A DNA stretch of 64,000 nt from Eutrophocola sp964629325. Its GTDB lineage: Bacteria; Pseudomonadota; Gammaproteobacteria; Pseudomonadales; Pseudohongiellaceae. The position numbers and the translations under genes were made by a program. Below, piece after piece: positions 17,861 to 26,399 of this stretch. The stretch is from NCBI GenBank assembly GCA_964629325.1, contig CAZVSC010000007.1, positions 14,318 to 78,317 on the forward strand. Direction: 5' to 3'. Numbering within the stretch: the stretch's first letter is position 1; the number at the start of each line of letters is the position of its first letter. The notes under the pieces were generated by a model. The model saw only the letters and a list, made by a program, of their open reading frames with translations. It did no database searches and was not told where the DNA came from.

Positions 17861-18733
17861 CTACTTCATGCTGATGGCGTTAAGGGTATTTTGCATCAGG
17901 GATGCGATGGTCATCGGGCCGACACCCCCGGGGACCGGGGTGATCCAGCTGCACTTGTCCTTCACGCCGTCGAAGTCGACATCGCCGGTCAGGCGCCAGC
18001 CGCGCTCGCGGGTATCGTCGGGAACGCGTGTGGTACCCACGTCTATGACCACCGCGCCTTCTTTCACCATGTCGGCAGTGACGAATTCCGGCTTGCCGAT
18101 GGCGACGATGAGGATGTCCGCGCTGGCGCAGATCTCCTTCATGTTGGTGGTGCGGCTGTGCACGACGGTGACGGTGCAGTTGCCGGGGTTGGCGTTACGG
18201 GACATGAGCACGGACATCGGTGTGCCGACGATATTGCTGCGCCCGACGACGACGCAGTGCTTGCCGCTGGTCTCGATGTTGTTGCGCTTGAGCAGTTCGA
18301 CGATGCCGTTGGGGGTGGCGGAAATGTGCGTGGGCAGGCCCAGCATCATGCGGCCCAGGTTCTGCGGATGGAAACCGTCGACATCCTTGTTGGGATCGAT
18401 GGCCAGGGTCACCTTGTCCTCGTCGATCTGTTTGGGCAGCGGCACCTGGACGATGAAACCGTCGATATTGTCGTCGTTGTTCAGCTTGTCCACGATACCA
18501 AGCAACTCTGCCTCGGAGGTCTCTTCCGGCAGCTCGATGAGGGTGGACTCGAAACCGACTTCCTTGCAGGCCAGCACCTTGTTGTTGACGTAGGTCTTGC
18601 TGCCGCCGTCGTTGCCGACAAGCACCGCAGCCAGGTGGGGAACCTTGCCGCCCGCCGCCTTGATTTCCGCGACCTTGGCGGCGATATCCTCTTTCAATGC
18701 CTTGGCAGTTGCCTTGCCATCCAGTAATTGCAT
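17861..18733 (-). CDS. folD: bifunctional methylenetetrahydrofolate dehydrogenase/cyclohydrolase
   Basis: A 290-aa FolD that interconverts 5,10-methylene-, methenyl- and 10-formyl-tetrahydrofolate with NADP. The folate site TYVNNKVLACKEVGFES, the PLPKQIDEDKV loop, DVDGFHPQN, the nucleotide motif VVGRSNIVGTPMS and the C-terminal TPVPGGVGPMTI are intact. Several stretches differ from usual gammaproteobacterial FolD and look like the form I recall from Bacteroidetes: the opening MQLLDGK, then GGKVPHLAAVLVGN, then GRMMLGLPTHISATPNGI, the extra SRNANPGNCTVTVVHSRT loop, and an eight-residue insertion after TTRVPD. A transferred origin is possible. It works with Fhs, encoded 4 kb away. Confidence 0.95.
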   Translation of the reverse strand: MQLLDGKATAKALKEDIAAKVAEIKAAGGKVPHLAAVLVGNDGGSKTYVNNKVLACKEVGFESTLIELPEETSEAELLGIVDKLNNDDNIDGFIVQVPLPKQIDEDKVTLAIDPNKDVDGFHPQNLGRMMLGLPTHISATPNGIVELLKRNNIETSGKHCVVVGRSNIVGTPMSVLMSRNANPGNCTVTVVHSRTTNMKEICASADILIVAIGKPEFVTADMVKEGAVVIDVGTTRVPDDTRERGWRLTGDVDFDGVKDKCSWITPVPGGVGPMTIASLMQNTLNAISMK

Positions 18734-19021
18734 AGTGTCCTCTACTCGACCTTCAAAAAAGGCGTCATTCTACCGAAAGGCTCCGGTGTTGTGGAGTTTG
18801 GCGCACATCTTTGATCCACGCAGGAAATGGTTACCGATCTGCTCGGCTGGGTAGCGGGGATGGAGTGCCCGGTTGCAGCGACGTCCGAGGCAGGGATGCC
18901 GAGGCCGAACGACAGCCATCTGAGATGGCTGGCTGGACCTGCTTGCAGGTACGTCTGCGTTCGCGGCAAACGGGTATCCAGCCCCGCAAAAATCCCGATA
19001 AAGGCCTTAAAAAAATATTCT
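18734..19021. other. structured intergenic region, no gene seen
   Basis: The 288 bases between the dsbD-like stop and the folD start contain short hairpins, for example CCATC TGA GATGG near 18918-18930 and CCTGC TT GCAGG near 18947-18958, and a GC-rich patch of degenerate internal repeats. No believable reading frame or tRNA was found. The folD promoter should lie at its right-strand-facing end near 18740-18800. Confidence 0.4.
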
Positions 19022-21160
19022 TTAGATACGACCGAGCGCGTCGAGGATGATGCCTTCGGTAAGGATCTGCGGCAGGACTTCCGCCGGTAATGACGGGTCG
19101 GCCGGGTACATCAGGTACAGCGGCACGCCGCTGGTCTGGTAGCGCTTGAGCACCTCGGTGATGGCCGGGTCGTTGTTGGTCCAGTCACCCTTGAGGTAGG
19201 TGACATCGTTGTCGGCCAGCGCCTGTGTCACGGTATCCGAGCTCAGCGCCACCCGTTCATTGACCAGGCAGGTGATGCACCAGGATGCCGTCATGTTGAC
19301 GAAGACCGGCCTGCCCTGCCCGCGCAACTCGTTCAGGCGGGCGTCGCTGTAAACCTCGTATCCCTCACCCGCCGTGTCTGCGCCGGCAACCGCATCACGG
19401 GTTTCCAGCAGCGGCGAAGTCAGCAGGCTCAGCACGGCGGCGATGCACGCGATGCCGATGCCGATTTCCAGATAGCGCCACTTCGACTGCGACTGGCGCT
19501 GGTACAGCCATGCCGCCAGTCCGATGAAGACACAGCCGCCAACCACCAGGGCCATGGCATCGGCACTGGTCTGCCGGCCCAGTACCCACAACAGCCACAC
19601 GGCCGTGGCATACAGCGGGAAGGCCAGGAACTGGCGGAACGTGAGCATCCAGCTGCCGGGCCGCGGCAGCATCCTCGCCAGGGCGGGGACAAAAGAAAAC
19701 AGCAGGAACGGCAGCGCCATGCCGAAGCCGAGTGCAACAAAGACGATCAATGCCACGGGCATGGACTGGGTAAAGGCGAAACCGAGTGCCGCGCCCATGA
19801 AGGGCGCCGTGCAGGGACTGGCCACCACGCTGGCCAGTACGCCGGTAAAGAACGAGCCGGTGTACCCTTCCTTCTCGGCAAGACCCGAGCCCAGGCCCAT
19901 GATGCCGGTGCCGATTTCGATGACGCCTGACATGGCCAGACCCATCAGGAAGAACAGGAACACCAGGGCGGCGACGAACCAGGGTGACTGCAGCTGGAAG
20001 CCCCAGCCGATCAGTGCACCACCGGCCTGCAGCGTCAGCAGGACACCGGCGAGCACGACAAATGACAGGATGACGCCGGCAGCATAGGCAATGCCATGCA
20101 GGCGTTGTTCACGCACCGGTGCCGAGGCGTTGCTGGCCAGGCTCATGGCCTTCAGTGAAAGCACTGGAAACACGCAAGGCATCAGGTTGAGAATGAGGCC
20201 GCCGGCCATGGCGAACAGGAATACCGTGAACAGATTCATGCCGCCTGCCGGCTGGGTACCCGTCGGCATGCCGCCTTCAAGCGCAGCCATGGTCACGCCT
20301 TCGGGGGCGGCCTGGATTTCATAGGAAACGATTTCCCCTGCCCCGTCTTCGACGATAAGCAAACCGCCCACGCGCTCGGGTGATTCCCGCAGTGCACGCG
20401 AATGGGCTTTCTGTGAAAGCTGCAGGCTGGATAACTGGTTGGTGATGTTCTGGTCGGCGATATAGTCGAGCACACGGTGCGTATCTGGAATGAACGCAAT
20501 ACGCTGCGCATTTTCAAATACGGGCTCGGTGGCCTGAACGAGCAGGTTGATGTCTTCCCCGGCAAAGGAAAACATGGCGTCGAAGGTGACATCCGATCGC
20601 GGCAGGTTCCGGCGCGTGGCATCGAATCCGTCGATCCAGCGCGAATCGATGCGGGCCGGCCCGGCGCCTACCGGCATTTCCAGGGTGACCGAGGCACCGC
20701 CGGGGATGCAGATCTCTTCACATTCCAGCCATTGGGCGTCGGCATGGAGAAGCAGGCTGGCACCGGCAAAGGATGCCGGGATAGTCAGCTCGGTCAGCAG
20801 GTATATCTCACCGGTGTAGCCGAAATCCACCAGGTCGGCGGGCAGGTCGAAACGTTCGGGCAATGGCCAGACGATTTCACCGGCGGTGACACCATCCGGC
20901 AGCTGCCACCTGATCTCCGTGGGCTTGCCGGCATCACCGGGATTCTTCCAATAGGTGTGCCACGCATCCACGTGCACGAGCCGCAGGGCGACCCACAGCG
21001 ATTCGCCCGGGATGGCCGCTTCGGTTTCCGCGACCAGCTGGGCATCCACATGGGTGCCCGAACCCGGGACGAGTTCAGAGACGCCCTGTCCAAGCGCCGG
21101 CAGCTGCCAGGTCGCCAGGAATGCGGCAATCGCGAGAAATTTCAGGAAGTTCTTGGTCAT
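19022..21160 (-). CDS. DsbD/ScsB-like protein-disulfide reductase
   Basis: A 712-aa membrane protein. A signal peptide is followed by a periplasmic alpha domain (to about residue 300). It starts with the family pattern SLWVALRLVHVDAWHTYWKNPGDAG and contains the cysteine pair ECEEICIPGG. Next come about eight transmembrane helices carrying two buried cysteines (LMPCVFPVLSLKA and ASPCTAPFMGAALG), and a C-terminal thioredoxin domain with the redox motif WCITC. Electrons pass from cytoplasmic thioredoxin through the membrane to periplasmic partners. I start at MTKNFLKFLAIAAF (21160), as the upstream in-frame ATG would add 20 unlike residues. The neighbouring c-type cytochrome fits a role in reducing haem-site cysteines, but that is inference. 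Confidence 0.88.
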   Translation of the reverse strand: MTKNFLKFLAIAAFLATWQLPALGQGVSELVPGSGTHVDAQLVAETEAAIPGESLWVALRLVHVDAWHTYWKNPGDAGKPTEIRWQLPDGVTAGEIVWPLPERFDLPADLVDFGYTGEIYLLTELTIPASFAGASLLLHADAQWLECEEICIPGGASVTLEMPVGAGPARIDSRWIDGFDATRRNLPRSDVTFDAMFSFAGEDINLLVQATEPVFENAQRIAFIPDTHRVLDYIADQNITNQLSSLQLSQKAHSRALRESPERVGGLLIVEDGAGEIVSYEIQAAPEGVTMAALEGGMPTGTQPAGGMNLFTVFLFAMAGGLILNLMPCVFPVLSLKAMSLASNASAPVREQRLHGIAYAAGVILSFVVLAGVLLTLQAGGALIGWGFQLQSPWFVAALVFLFFLMGLAMSGVIEIGTGIMGLGSGLAEKEGYTGSFFTGVLASVVASPCTAPFMGAALGFAFTQSMPVALIVFVALGFGMALPFLLFSFVPALARMLPRPGSWMLTFRQFLAFPLYATAVWLLWVLGRQTSADAMALVVGGCVFIGLAAWLYQRQSQSKWRYLEIGIGIACIAAVLSLLTSPLLETRDAVAGADTAGEGYEVYSDARLNELRGQGRPVFVNMTASWCITCLVNERVALSSDTVTQALADNDVTYLKGDWTNNDPAITEVLKRYQTSGVPLYLMYPADPSLPAEVLPQILTEGIILDALGRI

Positions 21161-21293
21161 TGTCTGTAATCCAGTCCTGCGGATTGTACTGACTCCATGC
21201 GTTTTTACCATGATTTCCATGGAGTTATGGGAACAACCGGGCGCATGTTGCTACCCGATCAAGACCGGTCGGCGGCGTTATTCGTTCAGGCCG

Positions 21294-22598
21294 TTAATCG
21301 CCCTCTCCCAGGATTTCCGGTTTGGTCGCACGCAGGATGGCACTGATGGCTTCCCTGGCCTGCGCATCCAGGTGGGAAAAAGCGGCGTCCTGAAGCTCAC
21401 CGGACAGCACGCGCCGGATGCCATCGAACAGGTACCTCTTCACTTCCCCCGGCAAGGCCTCGATGGCATCGGAATAGACCAGATAGCTGAGCGGGTATGT
21501 AAAGGTGCGCGTTTCCAGGTTAAGGTCGCGCAATGAACGGCCCTGGTTGTCCGTCGGTCCCCTGGCCTGGAAGTTGTCGGCGAAACCGGACGAACCGGTG
21601 ATCCTGTCGGCGAGCGCCACTTCGTTGGCAAAGAACAGCGACTCCAGCACCGGTCGGGTCAACTCCGCGAGTTCGTCAGCAGACAGGCTGCCATTCTCGT
21701 GCAGGCGCGTGCGACTTTCGAAGCTCAGCCGCGTGATTGCATTCTGCACCTCGACCTGGTGCTCCACCACCATGAGGGCCACGATGTCGCTGCCGCTGCT
21801 TATATAGGAAGAGGTATCCAGGTAACCGGCCAGGTCGGCCTTGTTGCCGTTCGGTGTGAGATCGAGATTACGCAGCTTCGCTACATCGTCGACGACGAAA
21901 TTGCCCATGATGTCCTGGCTGCCATGCATGCCCGTGACATACATGCCGCCCCAGCGCCGGTTCAGCGGCGTCGACGTATCGGTGACGATACTGATCTCGT
22001 GCGTGACGATTTCCCCTTCGGGATTGGCGATCACCGAGGTGAGCAGGAAACGCGGCACCCCGCCGCCCGTCATCGAATAACTGTCGTGGCAGCGCAGGCA
22101 GCGGTTCATTTCCCGCTCCACGCCAGGCGCATCGGGATCCTGGTTGAAATCGAAGAACACGGGGCCCAGCACCGGGTCCATCACGGCGATCTCCAGGGTG
22201 CGGCTGTTCTGGGTGAAACCGATATAAGTGTCATCATTGAAATACAGGGCACGCGGCGTTTGCGCCGTGACGAAGCGTGTCTTCGCTGCGGTTTTGGAAA
22301 ACACCAGGAACTGCGAATCCGGGTCGATATCCAGCGCGGCCAGCAGGGAATCCAGGTAGCCGCGCTGGCTGCCATCGTGTTCCAGCGTGACGCGCCCGGC
22401 GGCGACCTCCGCCATCAGGCGGGTGACGCGATCGGTGAGCGGACGGGAAGCGTAATCGACGCCGGGATAGGCCGTCTCATAGGAAAAGAACTGGGCGCCG
22501 GCTGTACCGCTGAACAGGCACAGGCAGCCGATGAGCAATTGCCGCCTCAGTTTGTAGGCAGCGGCAATCAAGGTCGTGGCGAGGCATCGAATTTCCAT
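21294..22598 (-). CDS. secreted monoheme cytochrome c-like protein
   Basis: A 434-aa protein with an N-terminal signal segment (LLIGCLCLFSGTAGA). It has a single haem-binding motif CLRCH (about residue 168) within RCLRCHDSYSMTGGGVPRFLL. Much of the remainder looks like a non-standard fold with the conserved-looking segments YFNDDTYIGFTQNSRTLEIAVMDP and WGGMYVTGMHGSQDIMGNF. I know similar proteins only as uncharacterised cytochrome-c-family proteins in environmental bacteria. Export and covalent haem attachment are expected. It precedes the DsbD-like gene on the same strand with a 134-base gap. Confidence 0.7.
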   Translation of the reverse strand: MEIRCLATTLIAAAYKLRRQLLIGCLCLFSGTAGAQFFSYETAYPGVDYASRPLTDRVTRLMAEVAAGRVTLEHDGSQRGYLDSLLAALDIDPDSQFLVFSKTAAKTRFVTAQTPRALYFNDDTYIGFTQNSRTLEIAVMDPVLGPVFFDFNQDPDAPGVEREMNRCLRCHDSYSMTGGGVPRFLLTSVIANPEGEIVTHEISIVTDTSTPLNRRWGGMYVTGMHGSQDIMGNFVVDDVAKLRNLDLTPNGNKADLAGYLDTSSYISSGSDIVALMVVEHQVEVQNAITRLSFESRTRLHENGSLSADELAELTRPVLESLFFANEVALADRITGSSGFADNFQARGPTDNQGRSLRDLNLETRTFTYPLSYLVYSDAIEALPGEVKRYLFDGIRRVLSGELQDAAFSHLDAQAREAISAILRATKPEILGEGD

Positions 22599-22667
22599 GC
22601 CCGCATTATAGTTTGTTCAAACCGGCTGTTGGACTGTCTGCGTAAAATCCTCCGTGTTTCCATGCTG

Positions 22668-22710
22668 TGAAATTTAATACCGTGATGAGCCCGCCAGCGG
22701 TTAAATTTCA
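22668..22710. promoter_or_regulatory. inverted repeat upstream of fhs
   Basis: A perfect 10-bp inverted repeat TGAAATTTAA / TTAAATTTCA (22668-22677 and 22701-22710) with a 23-bp loop lies in the divergent region between the cytochrome gene and fhs. It could be a regulator site or a structured leader; no T run follows, so it is not a terminator. Confidence 0.35.
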
Positions 22711-22856
22711 TATGCAAAGGTGCTAAAATCGCCGGCCTTTGCGAGCAACAGCCTGTTATTACAGGCTTTTCACGGCAGTAAATTTTCAGAAACAGCTCAA
22801 AGAACAAACCGCAAACCACCCAGGAAATCCATCCTACCAACAAGGGAATTCATTTT

Positions 22857-24530
22857 ATGTCGCAGCCCTCAGATATCCAGATTGCCCAGAAAGCCAAACC
22901 GCAGCTGATCAGCGAAATCGGCAAAAAACTGGGCATCCCCTCGGAATCCCTGTTCCAGTATGGTCCTTACAAGGCCAAGATCGATTACAACTTCCTGCGC
23001 ACCAAGAGCAAAGGCAAGAACGGCAAGCTGATCCTGGTGACCGCGATTTCCCCGACTCCGGCAGGTGAAGGCAAGACCACCACCACGGTCGGCCTTGGCG
23101 ACGCCCTGAGCCGCATTGGCAAGAAGACCGCGATCTGCCTGCGCGAGCCCAGCCTGGGACCGTGTTTCGGCATGAAAGGCGGTGCAGCGGGCGGCGGTTA
23201 TGCCCAGGTCATCCCGATGGAGGACATCAACCTGCATTTCACCGGCGACTTCCACGCCATCGGTGCCGCCCACAACCTGTTGTCCGCCATGCTGGACAAC
23301 CACATTCACCACTCCAATTCCCTGGGTATCGATGTACGCCGCATCACCTGGCGCCGCGTCGTCGACATGAATGACCGCGCCCTGCGCGATATCACTGTCG
23401 CCCTGGGCGGTCCGGGCAACGGCTTCCCGCGCCAGACCGGTTTCGACATCACCGTGGCTTCCGAAATCATGGCCATCTTCTGCCTGGCCACAGACCTGGA
23501 AGACCTGCGCAAGCGGTTGGCGAACATCGTCGTCGGCTATACCCGCGACATGAAGCCCATCACCTGCAAGGACATCAAGGCCGACGGCGCCATGACCGCC
23601 CTGCTCAAGGACGCCATGATGCCGAACCTGGTGCAGACCCTGGAAGGCACGCCCGCCATCGTTCACGGCGGCCCGTTCGCCAATATCGCCCACGGCTGCA
23701 ACTCCGTGATGGCGACCAATGCCGGTCTCAAGCTGGCCGACTACGTCGTGACCGAAGCCGGTTTCGGCGCCGACCTCGGTGCGCAGAAGTTCTTCGACAT
23801 CAAGTGCCGCAAGACCGGCCTGAAACCCGATGTAGTCACCATCGTTGCCACCATCCGCGCCCTGAAGATGCATGGCGGCGTGCCCAAGACCGAACTGAAG
23901 GGGGAAAACCTCAAGGCCCTGAAGAAAGGCATGGCCAACCTGGAACGCCACCTGGGCAATATCCAGAAATACGGTGTCCCGGCAGTGGTTGCCATCAACC
24001 GCTTCACCGATGACACCAAGGCCGAAGTCGAGCTGGTGCGCAAGTCCTGCAAGGCCCTGGGTGCCGAAGTCATCGAATGTACCCACTGGGCAGACGGCGG
24101 CGCGGGCACCGAGCAGCTGGCGAAGACCGTTGTCAGCATCATTGAAAAGGGCAAGAGCAAGTTCAAGGTGCTCTACCCCGACAGCATGTCCCTGTGGGAA
24201 AAGACCCGCACCATCGCCCAGAAGATCTACGGCGCCGACGACATCATCGCCGACGACAAGGTGCGCAAGCAGTATGCCGACCTGCAGAACCGCTACCCGA
24301 ACTTCCCGATCTGCATGGCAAAGACGCAGTACAGCTTCTCCACCGACCCTGCCCTGATGGGAGCACCCTCCGGGCACGTGGTGCCCGTGCGTGAACTGCG
24401 CCTGTCAGCCGGCGCCGAGTTCATCGTTGCCGTGTGCGGCGACATCATGATCATGCCTGGGCTGCCCAAGGTTCCGGCCGCGGAAAACATCTCCGTAAAC
24501 AAGAAAGGCCAGATCGAAGGCCTGTTCTAG
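22857..24530 (+). CDS. fhs: formate-tetrahydrofolate ligase
   Basis: A 557-aa enzyme making 10-formyl-tetrahydrofolate from formate, ATP and tetrahydrofolate. The P-loop SPTPAGEGKTTTTVGLGDAL (about residues 64-83), then LREPSLGPCFGMKGGAAGGGYAQVIPMEDINLHFTGD, the GFDITVASEIMAIFCLATDLEDL block and the C-terminal PGLPKVPAAENI are all typical. With FolD it completes the one-carbon cycle that recovers formate or exchanges it with purine and methionine synthesis. The ATG start has AAGGGAA about 9 bases upstream. It ends with a hairpin terminator. Confidence 0.96.
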   Translation: MSQPSDIQIAQKAKPQLISEIGKKLGIPSESLFQYGPYKAKIDYNFLRTKSKGKNGKLILVTAISPTPAGEGKTTTTVGLGDALSRIGKKTAICLREPSLGPCFGMKGGAAGGGYAQVIPMEDINLHFTGDFHAIGAAHNLLSAMLDNHIHHSNSLGIDVRRITWRRVVDMNDRALRDITVALGGPGNGFPRQTGFDITVASEIMAIFCLATDLEDLRKRLANIVVGYTRDMKPITCKDIKADGAMTALLKDAMMPNLVQTLEGTPAIVHGGPFANIAHGCNSVMATNAGLKLADYVVTEAGFGADLGAQKFFDIKCRKTGLKPDVVTIVATIRALKMHGGVPKTELKGENLKALKKGMANLERHLGNIQKYGVPAVVAINRFTDDTKAEVELVRKSCKALGAEVIECTHWADGGAGTEQLAKTVVSIIEKGKSKFKVLYPDSMSLWEKTRTIAQKIYGADDIIADDKVRKQYADLQNRYPNFPICMAKTQYSFSTDPALMGAPSGHVVPVRELRLSAGAEFIVAVCGDIMIMPGLPKVPAAENISVNKKGQIEGLF

Positions 24531-24544
24531 ACGCGCCTGACTGC

Positions 24545-24579
24545 AAAGCCGGCTGCCCGCCAGGGCCGCCGGCTTTTTT
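24545..24579 (+). terminator. Rho-independent terminator of fhs
   Basis: AAGCCGGC (24546-24553) pairs with GCCGGCTT (24568-24575) around a 14-base loop and runs into six T. It starts 15 bases after the fhs stop codon. Confidence 0.85.
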
Positions 24580-24606
24580 GTGCCTGCAGCAAACCCGGAA
24601 TCCCGG

Positions 24607-24624
24607 GTTGGGAAATTTCCCAAC
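24607..24624. promoter_or_regulatory. 18-bp perfect palindrome, candidate operator
   Basis: GTTGGGAAATTTCCCAAC is its own reverse complement. It lies between the fhs terminator and a plausible promoter (TTGACT at 24658, about 16-17 bases, then TTTAAC at 24680) of the methyltransferase gene. Perfect symmetry of this size in a promoter is typical of a dimeric regulator site. Confidence 0.5.
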
Positions 24625-24737
24625 ATTCTTGTGGCAAATTTTTGACATTACAGGTTGTTGACTCCCCTACTGCCCTTTGTTTAACTTGGGCAAAACACCA
24701 ACAAGAATACAGGTGCCAGCCTGCGACCGGGGATACC

Positions 24738-26300
24738 ATGGCCGACATCGACTCACTGATCGGGGAAATCGAGTCCTACTGCAACCGGCAGCAAATATCC
24801 AAGTCCACGTTCGGCCTGCGAGTGGTCAACGACGGCAAACTGGTCAACCGCCTGCGCGATGGCAAGGGCATCACGCTCAGGACCATCAACAGGATCCAGG
24901 ATTTCCTGGCACTGCAGAACAATAAAGACGCTGTTAGCGTCATTGAAAATAACAAGGGGGGCAACATGTCCGCAGCCAAAACCACCAAGAAAGCAGTCAA
25001 AAAAGCCAAAACCGTCAAGAGCAAGGCCAAGGCCGGCAAAACCGCTGCCGCACCGGCAGCCAGCGACAAGAAAGACAACGCGCCGTTCCGCTTCTACGAC
25101 AACCGGCAGAACTACCTGGCGTTCATCAACACCTGTAACGAAAAATCCGCCATCTCCCAGCGCATCGCCAAGGAGTTCCAGTACATCCAGCCCGGCCCGC
25201 CGGCCCTGCGCCTGTTCGATGCCGGCATGGGCGATGCCACCGTGCTGTCCAATACCATGCGTTACCTGCACCACAAGCATCCGACCGTGCCCCACTTCGT
25301 CGTGGCCAAGGAAATCAGCATGGAGGATGTGCGTATCGGCCTCGACAAGATGATCGACCGCTTCAGCGAACACCCGGCCACCATCCTCATACTGACCAAT
25401 CTCAATTACGCCGAGGCACCGAAGCTCATGCCCCGCGACGTGCTCACGGCCAACGCCATGAACTGGCGCGAAGTGAAACTGGAAGGCAGTCATGCCTACA
25501 ACTACCGCGAACAGCTCGAAAGCCTGCATGACATGTTTGCCGAAGGCTGGGAAACACAGACCAGCAAGATTTCCGGCAACCCGGTATTCAAGCGCCCGTC
25601 CGTGGTGGTGATCTACCGCGAGGATCACCAGATCCTCCTGGACTCCATCATTCCCAGGCCCGGCATCCAGAACTGGGATTACGATTTCATCCTGGCTTCG
25701 CAGCCCTGGCGCGCATCCACTTCGGCCAAGTTCAAGGCGGAGAAAATCATCGTGCCGCTGGCCCGCTCACTGGCGCCCGGCGGCCGTCTGCTGGCCATCC
25801 AGTCCTGCGGCAAGGATCCGGCCCAGGAACTCATCCAGCAGTACTGGCCGGACACCAACCCCTTCCCGGTAACGCGACACCACATACTCAAGGAAGTGAA
25901 GAAAATCCTTGGCCGGGAAGCACGCGACTACAACATCAAGGAGCAGTCCGAAGCGCGCGCCATGTTCCAGTACCGCATGCATGCCCTGCCCTCGGAAATC
26001 GGCGGCATCAGCATCGGCACATCGACACTGTTTGCCGCCTGGAATGCAGCGGTTTACGTGAACCAGATCGAGGACGAACGTGTCGAGCAAGTGATTGCGG
26101 ATGGCACCTATCTCAAGGCCACTTCGAAAATATTGAACAAGTACGGCGGCCTCTGGTTTAACGACGAAACCTTTGTNNNNNNNNNNNNNNNNNNNNNNNN
26201 NNNNNNNNNNNNNNNNNNNNNNNNNNNNNNNNNNNNNNNNNNNNNNNNNNNNNNNNNNNNNNNNNNNNNNNNNNNNCTGCAATACGAACGCCAGGCCTGA
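24738..26300 (+). CDS. HTH-like plus SAM methyltransferase protein, interrupted by gap
   Basis: Starting at ATG 24738 (MADIDSLIGEIESYC), the first 65 residues form a small helical module with STFGLRVVNDGKLVNRLRDGKGITLRTINRIQDFL, which resembles a helix-turn-helix or repressor fold. A linker of about 45 residues, made almost only of K, A, T and S, follows. The main domain has a SAM-binding glycine motif LRLFDAGMGDATVLSNTMRYL (about residues 158-178) and later LAPGGRLLAIQSCGKDP, the usual post-motif region of class I methyltransferases. Residues after 479 are lost in the N run at 26177-26276; the few codons after the gap, ending at 26300, assume an in-frame filler. An upstream in-frame ATG at 24642 would start inside the promoter region. 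Substrate unknown. Confidence 0.65.
   Translation: MADIDSLIGEIESYCNRQQISKSTFGLRVVNDGKLVNRLRDGKGITLRTINRIQDFLALQNNKDAVSVIENNKGGNMSAAKTTKKAVKKAKTVKSKAKAGKTAAAPAASDKKDNAPFRFYDNRQNYLAFINTCNEKSAISQRIAKEFQYIQPGPPALRLFDAGMGDATVLSNTMRYLHHKHPTVPHFVVAKEISMEDVRIGLDKMIDRFSEHPATILILTNLNYAEAPKLMPRDVLTANAMNWREVKLEGSHAYNYREQLESLHDMFAEGWETQTSKISGNPVFKRPSVVVIYREDHQILLDSIIPRPGIQNWDYDFILASQPWRASTSAKFKAEKIIVPLARSLAPGGRLLAIQSCGKDPAQELIQQYWPDTNPFPVTRHHILKEVKKILGREARDYNIKEQSEARAMFQYRMHALPSEIGGISIGTSTLFAAWNAAVYVNQIEDERVEQVIADGTYLKATSKILNKYGGLWFNDETFXXXXXXXXXXXXXXXXXXXXXXXXXXXXXXXXXXLQYERQA
26177..26276. other. assembly gap (100 N)
   Basis: Exactly 100 N placed in the 3' part of the methyltransferase gene; 24 bases of possible coding sequence follow before a TGA at 26298. 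Confidence 0.95.
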
Positions 26301-26399
26301 TACAGGTATTTACTCGGGCGCTCCTTGTTGTGGCCATTCTCCATAGCCGGTATCATTCGCGCCTTGATTTTTCACTAATTTCCCTGACTGGCACCAACC

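Noticed and set aside
18734..19021. tRNA or known riboswitch between folD and the dsbD-like gene
   Set aside because: Hairpins are present but no cloverleaf, T-loop consensus or riboswitch core was found.
22869..24377. 502-aa minus-strand frame over fhs
   Set aside because: Shadow of the high-GC fhs coding strand; no family motifs.
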